In this document: positions 10,743 to 21,978 of the stretch, piece by piece
Numbering within the stretch: position 1 is the stretch's first letter
How the letters are laid out: each line of letters begins with the position of its first letter
Source of the DNA: Sycobia sp. Sy_11
Lineage: Eukaryota > Arthropoda > Insecta > Hymenoptera > Epichrysomallidae
Assembly (NCBI GenBank): GCA_018907035.1
Contig: JACCIC010000206.1
Coordinates: 1-64,000 of the forward strand
DNA length: 64,000 nt
Direction: 5' to 3'
Notes under the pieces: generated by a model
The model's input: the letters and a program-made list of their open reading frames with translations, nothing else
Database searches by the model: none
What the model was told of the DNA's origin: nothing
Made by a program: the position numbers and the translations under genes

Positions 10743-11290
10743 CGAACGGCTTATTCTGTGTCTATGTGTATGTGCACGTGGTCGCTTATGATTTTGGTTG
10801 AAAAAAAATTATCACTTATCTAGTCTAGCTTTTCTTCGCTATTTTTTCAGTTAATTATTCTATTATGGCAATATTATTGAAAGCTGAGATATTTATGCTC
10901 TTGAGAACTGAATCAGGAAGATATTCTGGTAAATTAGTATGATGAAAAAATACATAACCTATTCCTTTTATAATAACGAAATATATGTAAAGCGTCTACG
11001 TTTAGTTTAAAAATTCAATTTAAAATGTGAAAAGTCTGTAAAAATTCCACATAATTATATAGATGCTTTTGGTCATTTGATGACGAATACCTCATTAAAT
11101 CAACTGAGGATTCTAGGCTACTAATTCAATCAGTGATTGATGCGTACCGGTTCACTTTACGTTAGTTTAATCAGCGACTATTCACGCATCACTAGTGCAC
11201 ATTAATTGATTGATTTTTAAAGAACGGCCAAAAATTAATGATTACATTTACACTCGACTCGGTAGCTATCTTGGGTGAAAATTTAGACAC
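10743..11290. promoter_or_regulatory. AT-rich unique island with two Exd/Hox-type sites
   Basis: Repeat-free AT-rich DNA with two TGATTGAT octamers (11134-11141 and 11207-11214), which fit the Extradenticle/Hox composite TGATTNAT, plus several TAATCA/ATTA cores. Candidate intronic enhancer by composition and motif content only. Confidence 0.3.
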
Positions 11291-11296
11291 TACATC

Positions 11297-11547
11297 GTGG
11301 CTGCTGGAAAGAACTTAGGATATCGATCCTTTGCCGATCCTCAGCGAAAGATAACCCATATTTTGCAGCGAGTCTTCCAACTTGCGGCACATATCTTGTC
11401 CCGATACAGCGATCCACACATCGCTGCCTTTCATATCTGGCAATTCCTTGTTTCTCCCTGCCCCGCGTCTACGATCAATTTCGAGATCCATTAAAAAATA
11501 AAACAAACAAACAAGCAATCAAACAACAACAAAAAAAAAAAAAAAAC
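11297..11547. other. Short segment ending in poly-A; possible old retroposed copy
   Basis: A 200-base unique stretch, open in both directions, is followed on the plus strand by A-rich sequence with AATAAA-like AAAATAAAAC and a terminal 16-A run. A 7-bp-stem hairpin (CAGCGAT/ATCGCTG, near 11406-11425) lies inside. No target-site duplication was found and neither frame resembles a known protein. Confidence 0.25.
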
Positions 11548-11697
11548 CAAAGACCGCGAGTTCGGATCGCTCGCCTATCGATGATTTATTTTTCCCCCTA
11601 CATCTATACAGTCCCTGTAATACACAATGCGCGGCAGTGTTCGGGCTATATTACATCGGCGGCTACATTAGCAATAAACTTTTTAACGATCGGCCGA

Positions 11698-12320
11698 GGC
11701 GCCGCGGCAGCCGCCGCCGCCGCCGCCGCCGCGCTCTGTTATTTCAAACAGCGGCGATCGAGGAGAGACAGCCGCCGCGGTAGCGGCAGCAGCAGCGCCA
11801 CGGGCTCCGTATAAATAATGATATATATTATCCGTTTGATTATTGTTTGCATACCGGGCGGGCGCGCGCTTGGTATTTTATATTTGCGCGACGATTTAAA
11901 TTGCAAAGTGCGCGAAGGGGTAGACGCGCCGGTCGTAAGGGGGAGCGGGGCGCGCGGGGGCGAGGGCGGCGGGGAGCTTGGGGGGGGGGGAGGGGGGCGA
12001 GGCAAAGAAAAACAGAGCCGGCGGAAAGTTATACAATTTTTAAGTATATGTAGCCGGCGCGGTAGGGGGGGGGCGGCCGGGCTCCGCGTTCGAGCGTAAT
12101 ATTTTATGCGGCCGCGGCTCTCCTTCGGCTCTCCTTCGGCCGTATCCGGCGAGCGGTCGGGGCTCGGTTTGCTCGGCTTGAAAAAAAAACTTAATTTTCC
12201 CCAGGCCCGTCGATCGGGGCGGAGGGGATCGCGGCGGGCTCGAAAACTCGGACGGGGATGGATTTTTTCGACGGGACGGGGACCGATCGACCGGCGCTGA
12301 TCGTTTAAAAGTCTAATGGG
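11698..12320. other. CpG-rich block with (GCC)n
   Basis: Starts with GCC/GCCGCC repeats (11704-11731) and stays very GC-rich, with G-runs near 11982-12000 and 12064-12072. The open frames are composition shadows. Confidence 0.5.
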
Positions 12321-12559
12321 GGTTAAAGCGCCGCGCCGCCCCGCCCAGAAATTTCCAATTACACGCATAACCGCGAGGATCGGCCGACTCGATTATTCTT
12401 TTCCTCTTATCCTGTCTTCTTGTTCTAACCCTTCCTCTGATCTAGTGCTCTCTCTCTCTCTCCCTCTTGGCGCGCGGACACGGGAAGAGCAACGCCCAGG
12501 GAACGAGATACCGAGGAAATTTCCTCCTCTGCTCTCGCTCGCTTTTCTCGTTCGCTGCT

Positions 12560-13080
12560 GAGCGTCTGCGCTGGTCAAGGAAAATTGTTAACCAATATTA
12601 ACGGGCGTGTCTTCTCGGTTCCATGTCAATCGCGAACGGTTCGTCTTCGATTAACAGTTTTTTCAGACTTTGGACGTTGACGCTTTTTAGCGACGGCTGC
12701 GTATAAATATTCAAGGTAGGATCAAAAGTAAATCAACCGTGCCGAGGGTATTTTTATGTCTTTCTTCAATAATTAAGCTATTCGTATATTTATGAGATTT
12801 TCGGTCCGATCGTATGCAAAATCTAGGTACGAAGAATGGGAATAATAATTTTTTCCTTTTAAGCCGAGCTCGCGTGTATACATTCTTATTTTATTGTATG
12901 AAATCGTAAGGTTGGAATTTAGTTATTTTATTTCAACGATTCGATTGATATTATTAATCTTTCATACAGATGTTATAAGTTCGTGAATATACGAGAATTG
13001 AGTCCGTCGCAAATTTAAATAATTAACTGACACGACGAAAATAGTCTCTGCCGCTTCCATCTACTGAGAAGAAAAAGAAG
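12560..13080. other. AT-rich unique island, no gene seen
   Basis: Repeat-poor DNA of moderate complexity. No open frame or known motif array. Confidence 0.4.
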
Positions 13081-13096
13081 TATAGAGGGAAGGAGA

Positions 13097-13100
<4 letters not shown>

Positions 13101-13152
<52 letters not shown>
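13101..13152. repeat. (GA)n microsatellite
   Basis: About 52 bases with one AAA interruption. A sequence fitting the Doublesex consensus, AGAACAATGTTAT (13150-13162), abuts its right end. Confidence 0.9.
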
Positions 13153-13402
13153 ACAATGTTATACTTATTTCTCATCTAGTGTGGAAAACTCCACTCATCG
13201 AGATAATTAAACTTTAATGGCATCTAATATATGAAATAATTAATTGGATAACTTGGCAGTTCTCTGGACGCCTGGGCCAATGCAGACTTCGAGGCAGAAA
13301 ACTCGTTTGTTTCTTGCCGCTTTTTTTCTCTCCATCTCTCTCGCTCCTCTCGATCCGCTGCGCGACACAAAAAAGTCCCACAGCAGAAACAAAAAGAGCG
13401 CA

Positions 13403-13405
13403 GTA

Positions 13406-13440
<35 letters not shown>

Positions 13441-13441
13441 T
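13403..13441. repeat. (TA)n microsatellite
   Basis: TA run with one ATAC interruption. Confidence 0.9.
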
Positions 13442-13559
13442 TTATTCTTATGAAAGAATCGGATAGAATGAAAAGTGAAGGAGGGAACGAGCAAGACGAG
13501 CGCACGCGTGCGCGCACACAGATACACAAACACAGATATACGGGGACTCGATATTTTAT

Positions 13560-14930
13560 TAAATTATACACCGAACGCGGACGGGAGGCGCGCTCATGGC
13601 GAGATGACGCGCGTTCTCGGCTGGCGCGACCTCCAAGACAATAATTGCAATGTGTATATTTTGCAAGGTGAGGGAGAAAACGAGGTGGGGAGAGCGAGAG
13701 AGGAGAGAGAGAGAGGGCACGTGCTTGCGCACACGTGACCGCGATCGAAATAAATTCGGCATCAAAACCGCGGGCGGGCGCGCTGCTGTGCGGCATTAAC
13801 CGAACGATTCCCGCTGCAGCTGCAGCGGCGCGCAGTGCCTCTCCCCTCCCTGCGTCCTTTATGGATATATATATATATATAAAAAGCACCCACCGCCGGA
13901 AAGCCGATGCCGCGCCGCGCGACGCCGCCTAGACGAGCTGGTACTATGAAGTAGCGAGCGAGTGAGAGAGCGTGAGAGCGAGGGGAGCAGGGAGGATGCT
14001 GACAGTGGTGGAGGAGGAGGAGGCGGCGAGGAGGCAGAATATAAAGTAGAAATTATAAAGTGCCGCGGAGTAAATTCGACCCACTTAACACTACTTAGCG
14101 CCTAAGCGGAATACATTATGTTTTGCACAACATTATATCACGGACTTACGCAAGAGAGTCCGCGGGGGACGGGACGGGGAGGGCGGGAGAGTCGGAGGAA
14201 GGAGAAGTGGCAGACGGTGATGCTCCGCCGACGGGACCGCTGTGCTACGATGAGGAGGGAGAGAGAGAGAGAGACACAGAGAGTCCTCGTTCCTCCACGC
14301 GCGCATATCTATATTACATCTTTGCCGATACGGAGCTTCGCCCGCCGGATGTGCGCACCTGCCTGCGGAAGGGGGGATCTACCTCCCCCGCCCCTCTTCC
14401 TTCGCAACGTCGGCTCGCACAGTCGAGGTGGGGGGCGGGGGCGGCTGGACATCTACATATAAACATCGATGCAATTTGTCGTCGGAATGTACTCGGCCGG
14501 AGCGCTCGAGGGCGGATAGACTCGTCGGACTCTGGGACGCCGAGCCGGCAGCGGGCTCCCCCGAGCTAACGCGTCGGCGCCCGTACGTACGGAGCGGCGC
14601 AATTAGACAATCGCGGCTTGCCCCAACGGGGTCATCCCGCGCGCATATTATTATACGCGCGGCGCTAAACTCGCGGCAGCCAAAGAGCGACGGCCGCTCC
14701 TTGACCGTCTCCGGTCTTCCGATTGTTTCGCCGTTCCGTTGTCTCTTCTCCTCCCTCCCCCCCCCCGCCCCGTCAACGTCGGACGCCGTCGTCGCATTTG
14801 GCACGGAGGAGCGCCACGGTAAACGTCGCTCTCGGTACGGGCGCCCTGTATGGAAGTATCCGCGTGTAATGATATCTCGAGCACGATCCACGGACTACGA
14901 GCTTGGCCATTGCACGGATTCTGCCTGACG
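13560..14930. other. CpG-rich region, no gene recognised
   Basis: Mostly CpG-dense unique DNA with small GA, GGA and TA runs. Several 100-170-residue frames overlap on both strands without family resemblance. Confidence 0.45.
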
Positions 14931-15740
14931 CAGACGTCGTGCAGCCTATTATTGACAGAAGGCTCGAGGGCCGGATTTTCGTGCAATACTAATTTCGTGC
15001 GACTTTCGTAGAACGACAGTAAAGCATTACCAGCATTATTCGTTTGATTTATTCGAATTTTCATTAGCATTTATTGTACACGGCGCACTAGAACCGGCTC
15101 TTATAACGCTCAAAATTTCAATATCTATATATATATATATATATATATTGCCAACAGCATGCATCTTTCCCGTATCTGCACAATCCATGCCCTAGTTTCT
15201 TTACATCGATGCGCATACGTGTAATCAACGTAATAATCTACAAATTTAGTACGATATTAACGAATAAGATATATGTTTAAAATATAATTTAAGGCCAATC
15301 TAGAACGTGGGCTTCGGTTCACTCGATACTAGGTCAGCTTTAATGAACGTTAATTTTCCAATATTTTTCCCTAAATTACAATTTGTGACTTTGCACGTGG
15401 TATGTTAATCTTGTACGTGTTTACAAGTTACTTCGGCGATTAAATGCGTCTGCATTGGCCGAATGAGGGTAGAAATCGTTTAAAAATATCGATACGAGTA
15501 TGTGCTTCGAGAACTATACCTAGTTGACACAGATGACGTTTTAAAATATCTTGAGAAGGCAAATTTTTCTTATTGCAAGCCGTAATCCGCATTTGTCACA
15601 GCCACTTTCGAATCAGACGCAAGTTTATCGCGCACAATGTAAATTAGTTCTTCCTTCATTAGCAGAAACAAACTCTAAGACTTCCTATTGGTAACGTAAT
15701 ACGAAGGCGCGTCCTCGCTAGATTCTATAACTCTCGCACG
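14931..15740. other. AT-rich unique island
   Basis: Repeat-poor except for a (TA)n run at 15126-15149. It is one of the longest non-repetitive intronic stretches. No gene recognised; a candidate for conserved noncoding sequence. Confidence 0.35.
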
Positions 15741-16193
15741 TGAAACACACATCTCTGTCCAATTATTTATTTACCGATGTCTTCTGCAGATTGCCTATAC
15801 AGTATAATTTTCTCATTTACTCGCACTTGTCACATTTATCAAAAGTTTGCTACAGTGTTGAGAGTGCCGATCGAACGACAAATGAGCGCGGCATCGCATT
15901 ATTCAACCAACTTTGTATACTTTATCTCTCAATCCGTCTATCTTGTAGTCTATATTGTCGTATGTCCTTACCCCCCTCGGCCCCTCTTAACTTCGCAGAA
16001 TGTATTAAATTATCAGAATCTCGCGCGACTCTGTACAGGGGGTGGGGGGGGGGGGCGGGGGACAGCGAGACACGACAAAACGTCACCCTCGGCGTCGGGG
16101 CGAAAGTTCAATTATGAAAATCATTCGGCCATTGTGCAATGTTTTGCCAATTGCTTTACAAAATCCCCGAGTCGCATTCGAACGCGCCCTAAT

Positions 16194-16218
16194 CAGCAGC
16201 AGCAGCAGCAGCAGCAGC
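16194..16218. repeat. (CAG)8 trinucleotide repeat
   Basis: Pure CAG/AGC run in noncoding context. Confidence 0.9.
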
Positions 16219-16364
16219 GGCACCGTCTGACAATCCTCTTGATTACGAGCCCCCTCCCCCCTTCGCCGCCACGCAATAGACGCTGAACCGCTCCCGTGCG
16301 TGCGCGTGCTCTACTCTACTATCTAGACTCGCCTCGAGGATCGATCGTGCTGGTGTTTCAAACG

Positions 16365-16369
<5 letters not shown>

Positions 16370-16405
<36 letters not shown>
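16370..16405. repeat. (CT)n microsatellite
   Basis: Pure, about 36 bases. A second CT run lies about 65 bases to the right. Confidence 0.9.
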
Positions 16406-16408
<3 letters not shown>

Positions 16409-16469
16409 ATCTCTCCTCGTCGGCCTCAAGAACCCCACGTGGTCGAGGGCTGTCGGCGCGCAACACCTC

Positions 16470-16502
16470 CTCTCTCTCTCTCTCTCTCTCTCTCCCTCTC
16501 TC
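16470..16502. repeat. (CT)n microsatellite
   Basis: CT run with one CCC interruption. Confidence 0.9.
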
Positions 16503-16642
16503 GGACGCACGCACGCGGCTTCTGTTTACTCTGGCGCGGGCTGCGGTGGGGAGACGCAGATGCGCACGCTTTTACACGCGAGCGCGAAGAAGCCGGAAGC
16601 CGCGCGCGAGAAGAGCGAGCGATCGGATTCGAGCAGCGAGAC

Positions 16643-16645
<3 letters not shown>

Positions 16646-16694
<49 letters not shown>
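16646..16694. repeat. (TA)n microsatellite
   Basis: Pure, about 49 bases. Confidence 0.9.
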
Positions 16695-16697
<3 letters not shown>

Positions 16698-16967
16698 GCA
16701 AACATGCATATTGCGCATGGTGTACGCTTTAAGCCGAGCTATAGACCGCGACCGGCCAGCAAAGTCCGGCCGATTTATATTTAATGACGCGTGCATGCGT
16801 ACGGAAAGCATTAACGACGTACGTAATACGTATGTGCACACGTACACATATATAGCTATATATGTAACTGTGTGTACGTTATACGGGCGGGAGCAAGAGT
16901 GTGCATTCCCCTCCCCCTCTTCACCTTGTCTTGTCAGTGGCGAGACGGGACCGTTACGATAATAGCG

Positions 16968-17016
16968 ATGACGACGACAATGACGACGATGACGACGACG
17001 ACGACGACGACGACGA
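16968..17016. repeat. (GAC)n trinucleotide repeat
   Basis: About 16 units with ATG/AAT interruptions on the left and a pure right half. One frame would read poly-Asp, but no gene context supports coding. Confidence 0.9.
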
Positions 17017-17148
17017 GGCGCGAGAATTGTCGTGCACTTTAAACGCGGCTTTCGCGACGCCTCCTGACCTATTGGCGCCTTCGCGCGTGTGTGGGGCTAA
17101 CGCAACTTCTACTCTTGTTCCGGTATCCCGCCATCAACCGGTTTTCGA

Positions 17149-17176
17149 TATATATATATATATATACGTAAGTATG

Positions 17177-17233
<57 letters not shown>

Positions 17234-17245
17234 GTAAGTATGGAT
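17149..17245. repeat. (TA)n tracts with duplicated 15-bp flank
   Basis: TACGTAAGTATGGAT occurs at 17165-17179 and again, identical, at 17231-17245, each time right after a TA run. The second TA run spans about 17181-17230. The pair is a duplicated unit of tract plus flank. Confidence 0.9.
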
Positions 17246-17621
17246 ACGAAGCTCGCGTCGATAATAGTAATAATTGGATGGCTCGATATGCCGCCGAGGA
17301 TGTAGAACGGCCGAATGGGATATCTAGACGATTGCGGGTCATATGGGGAAGAGAATTGCGGATCGAACGTTCGAAGAAACGTCGGCGCTGAATTTCGTCG
17401 CTCTACATATAAGCGATCGACCAGTTCGACCCTGGGACGGAAAGAGAAAGGCTATAAACGGAAGAGGGATCCTTTAGTTCTGAAAAGGGAGGAGCCGCCC
17501 GCGGGACAAGGAGCCCGAGACACCGACAGATATAGAATTGCCCTTTCGGAAAGTTATTCTGGTGAGCGGCGGTGAGGTCGCCCCACCACATCTGTATCCC
17601 AAATGTCGAATTATGCTTCGT

Positions 17622-17661
17622 CTATATATATATATATATATTCTATTGGCGGACGATTCTC

Positions 17662-17704
<43 letters not shown>

Positions 17705-17725
17705 TATTGGCGGACTGTTCTCCAC
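17622..17725. repeat. (TA)n tracts with duplicated 24-bp flank
   Basis: The flank TTCTATTGGCGGAC plus a TTCTCCAC end (17641-17664) recurs at 17702-17725 with two mismatches, each copy directly after a TA run (17622-17641 and 17667-17702). Same arrangement as 17149-17245 but older. Confidence 0.9.
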
Positions 17726-18002
17726 GCTCTATTCCGAGCCGTAAGAGGGGGGGGGGGCAGAGGGAACGAGAGGTTTACGCTCTGTATTAGGTTGCCATCG
17801 AGGATGTGCTGCCCCCTCCCCCAGATGATTGGTAGAAGCATCCTTTTCTTCGCACCGCGAGCCGTTCAAACGGCAGCGATAGCAACTATAACGATATACC
17901 GACGGCGCAATTGCAGCCCTAAGTTTCTCTGACCGTTCTATACATGCCGGGAGCATTGATTTATCATTATATGTACGTATGTATATATATATCTTATGTA
18001 TG

Positions 18003-18007
<5 letters not shown>

Positions 18008-18048
<41 letters not shown>
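18008..18048. repeat. (TA)n microsatellite with TGTA edges
   Basis: TA run bordered on both sides by ATGTATGTA units. Confidence 0.9.
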
Positions 18049-18051
<3 letters not shown>

Positions 18052-18832
18052 GTATGTATATATTACGCGAAAGTGCCGGCAGCTTTAACGGTCATTACAT
18101 TATCCATTTCCCGGCTAGCAGACTACTTATTCCTTTCTCCGGCTGGCAAGCCGAAAAAAGAGAGAGAAAAAAGTCGACAGTCCGTTTTTCCGTTCCATCC
18201 CCAGATATCCGAAGAAAGCCGCGAGGTTCCGCGCGAGGCACAACAACTCGGTCAAACTCGAAAAACGTCCAACACTCTCGCCCGCTGTAAAACGATACGC
18301 TGCAAAAATCTCCGTAGATATGTGTATATATATATATTTATATAATACAGCTACTCAGGTGTAAAGAGATTGTAGACAATCTTACGAGCAATCTTATATC
18401 CTGCCTATATATCTATAAGAAAAAGCGCTCAGGGAATAGAATAAGCAAAAAAAGAAAAACAAAATTTAGACGACTTCCTGTACAATTTTATTGTGAAATA
18501 AATTGCCTCGACAGATATACAAGTAAATGTCGGGGTAATTTTCAGAGTCGGGCAGTTTTCCTTCTCCCTCTCCGCGCCAACCCCGCCCCGCTCTCTTTCT
18601 CCTTTCCACGGCACGCGCTCAATTTATTCAGCGCGTGCGCGCAAACCCGTTTGCACTTGCATCTATGTTGTCCCCCCCCCTCCCGCAGCATTTCGCGCGT
18701 CCGCGGAAGCGCCGATTCTTTGTGTAATAACATGTATCAAGATTGTCGATGGGCACATATGAAGACGCGCACGCATACACACACTGACACTCGCAAGCGA
18801 TATCTATATATGCTATCGGTGCATTTTTAAAA

Positions 18833-18889
<57 letters not shown>
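18833..18889. repeat. (TA)n microsatellite
   Basis: 57 bases with one ATGT interruption near 18845. Confidence 0.9.
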
Positions 18890-18894
<5 letters not shown>

Positions 18895-18997
18895 CGCATC
18901 GGACGATGCCGAGAATATGTATAGAGCTTGGATTATAATATAAATAGGCTCCTCAGGCTGTGCTCGACGTTTAATATGAAAAAGAATAAAAAAAAAG

Positions 18998-19015
18998 ACA
19001 ACAACAACAACAACA
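18998..19015. repeat. (CAA)6 trinucleotide repeat
   Basis: Pure, next to a short A-run. Confidence 0.85.
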
Positions 19016-19106
19016 AAGAAAAATTATAATAAAAAAAACGATGCACGTCCGTATATGTAGCGGTCGATTCTATAATTATCCTATACATATAAAGTATGTA
19101 TGTATG

Positions 19107-19115
<9 letters not shown>

Positions 19116-19144
<29 letters not shown>
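19116..19144. repeat. (TA)n microsatellite
   Basis: Preceded by TGTATGTA units. Confidence 0.9.
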
Positions 19145-19146
<2 letters not shown>

Positions 19147-19755
19147 CGTGTTTGCAACTTTAACCTATATAGCGGCTCCGCAGCGATCTGTCGAGCGCAT
19201 CGAGAGCGGGCGACGAGCAGGGGAAGGGGAGGGGGGGGCAGGAATGGCGCATCGCACCGCCCGATGACTTTTATCGCTGTCATTATTATCGGCAAGGCGG
19301 CGGCGTGGTGGGGGCGGAGGGGGGCATACGTTTGTATTACGCGCGCGCGCGGGAGGTCTTTAAAATCTCTCGCCCGGTATTATTACGACGCGGAGGCGAC
19401 GCCGCGCGCGCTCCGACGGGTGTAAATAAATAATCCGGACTTTTAATCGTTGCGCGCGCGACTATGATGCGTATAAATGCGGGCGCGTACGAAACGTTTT
19501 CGATGGAGGAAAGAAAGAATGAAGGAGAGAAGGAAAGAAAGAAAGAAAGAAAGGATGAAAGACACTGATAGATACGGGGACTTCGTGTATGATATAAATT
19601 TGAAGCGACGTACGGGAGATGCTATATGTATTTACTATGTGTGCGCGCCTCCTTTTACGAGGCAAAGAATTACGAGCCGATTTTAAATTGTCTATTATAG
19701 TTGTTCGCATTTAATTGTTGCGCCAGTGCATCATAATGCCCAGCGAGTAGTGGAA

Positions 19756-19759
<4 letters not shown>

Positions 19760-19811
<52 letters not shown>

Positions 19812-19838
19812 AATAGATACATGTATGTATGTATGTAT
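19760..19838. repeat. Compound (AT)n and (TGTA)n
   Basis: AT run 19760-19804, then (ATGT)n units to 19838. Confidence 0.9.
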
Positions 19839-19906
19839 ATATTAAATATAATTTCGTCATTATTTTATCATTGATCCGGAACGCGAATATGCACGCTGTA
19901 TTGTAC

Positions 19907-19908
<2 letters not shown>

Positions 19909-19939
<31 letters not shown>
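19909..19939. repeat. (AT)n microsatellite
   Basis: Pure, 31 bases. Confidence 0.9.
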
Positions 19940-19941
<2 letters not shown>

Positions 19942-19972
19942 GAGGATGCTTTCGACACATTCTGCAAGACCG

Positions 19973-19978
<6 letters not shown>

Positions 19979-20032
<54 letters not shown>
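19979..20032. repeat. (AG)n microsatellite
   Basis: 54 bases with one AAA interruption. Confidence 0.9.
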
Positions 20033-20427
20033 CGATTTAATATTCCGTTGTTATAATATAGTAGTGTAAAATTTATTACGATATATTAGAGATACTATAT
20101 TATTAAACTAATGTTAAGAATTTCAAGCGTGCGCATTTCATCAAATATGCATAAATAATAAATATCCAACATTAATAGGTCAAGATGTCATGAAATATTC
20201 AATAAATCGTCTTTTTTCCAATAAAGTATATTATAAGGATGACGCATTGCGGGAGAGAGGTGGAGAGCGGGAAGAGAAGAGAAAGACAGACCTTTGGCAA
20301 GTCTTACGCTTTAAATATTAATTGATTCATTGAATATTGATTTATTTTAATATTTTTAAGTGGCGGGAGAAAAAAAAACGGACACGATATTTTATAATAT
20401 TAAAGCCCGGTCGATCTCTTGGCATAA

Positions 20428-20429
<2 letters not shown>

Positions 20430-20474
<45 letters not shown>
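20430..20474. repeat. (TA)n microsatellite
   Basis: Pure, 45 bases. Confidence 0.9.
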
Positions 20475-20477
<3 letters not shown>

Positions 20478-21230
20478 GATAAAGGAAAATAGGGTGAAAG
20501 ATGTGTCGATTATTATTCGTTATCCGAGTCAATAATTTAAGCAGATGTAAATAAATGGAATTTTTCATTCGCATAATCATAATAAAGCATTACCCCACAT
20601 TATTTCTCCAGACTATTTCGCCGATAAATACATTAAATACTTATTTTTGCAGATTGACGGCACTGCACATTTAAGATTCCATAATTACATCTTTCGTCAT
20701 TCTATTTAATTCTATAAAAAAAGTCTATAGTGAGTATTTAAAAAATTTTACGTATTTTAGTCGAAGTACTTGAGCTTTCGCACACCGGAACGACGTCTAG
20801 AAAAAAAAATGCAAGAATTTCAGCAAGCGTTACGCAGTCGCCCGATCAATTGTCAACAATATACTCGTACGAACTTACACTTGACTTCGACGCTCCTGTA
20901 ACTCTATCCATATAAGCGCGAAGGCCGCAGACGATATACGGTATGTATACTCAAGATGGAAATAAATATTGCCGGACCGGATTTTAAATTAAAGGAACAT
21001 TTATTAATTTCCATACCGCACCTCTCCCCTTCCCAAGACGTTATTATATTTCGCGCATACAATTAAACGAATGCGAACAATGAATCGCCGTTTGAAGAAG
21101 TCAAATTCCCTTTGATTTTCGTTAGAACAAGATTAAAAAAGACATATTTCAAAAAAAGACATTCTATATGGGATAATACGTAAATATCTATAGAATTTAA
21201 GATAATCTGACTACTAAGGCTGGGTTTACG
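20475..21230. other. AT-rich unique island, no gene seen
   Basis: Repeat-poor DNA; frames of at most about 90 residues without family resemblance. Confidence 0.4.
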
Positions 21231-21322
21231 TGTAGAGTTTACGCTGGGAGACGAGCGACGCCACCGTAACGGCTCTGGAAGCGGCTGTGCGGCTCGATCG
21301 GCCTGATCGCGGAAGATCGTTA

Positions 21323-21740
21323 CCCCCCCCCCCCCCGCCAATCGACTGCTGCCGCGGGAATTGGAAAAAGGCAGATCGCCCCGCCGGCCCGGCGCGTGCG
21401 CGATTACTGCGCGGGCGGACTGAGGGTCAGAGGGGCGCGGAAAGGCCGAAGGGAGAATGAGAGACGAAGAAGAAGGCGATGCTGTGCGCCCGTGTGCGCG
21501 AGATTCGCCCCGCGCTCGAAAAGGTGGATTATTAAACGGCGGCGGATAATTAAGTCATTAATATTTAAGAATTGCGAGCGCGGCACCGGCTAAACGTCCG
21601 GCAGAGGCGCCCGACGCTCTCGCGACACGGGGGCGGCGGCCCGGGGGTGGTCGCCGCGCGCGCGCGCGCCCACACGAGTGCAACGGAGAGACTTGGGCAC
21701 GTCGGTGGCGACGCTTCCATGCGCGCCCTCGCGCGCAGCG
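21323..21740. other. CpG-rich block with a 14-C run
   Basis: Starts at a C14 run (21323-21336) and is followed by CGCGCG-rich unique DNA up to the TA tract at 21751. Confidence 0.5.
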
Positions 21741-21749
21741 CGTGTTTTG

Positions 21750-21750
<1 letters not shown>

Positions 21751-21795
<45 letters not shown>
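21751..21795. repeat. (TA)n microsatellite
   Basis: Pure, 45 bases. Confidence 0.9.
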
Positions 21796-21800
<5 letters not shown>

Positions 21801-21938
21801 CGCAGCGGCAGAGCTACGCACACGGGCAGACATTGCTTTTCCCCCTTCCCATTCCTGACTGTGGCCTCGGCTCTCTTTTTTCGCCAGCTTATTCTCATTT
21901 CTCCCCTTTGCGATTCGCTTTTCTTCTCGGCTTCTCTG

Positions 21939-21939
<1 letters not shown>

Positions 21940-21976
<37 letters not shown>
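21940..21976. repeat. (CT)n microsatellite
   Basis: Pure CT run. Confidence 0.9.

Positions 21977-21978
<2 letters not shown>

Noticed and set aside
16968..17016. Poly-aspartate coding possibility for the (GAC)n run
   Set aside because: Surrounding frame is composed of microsatellites and lacks a domain or splice context.
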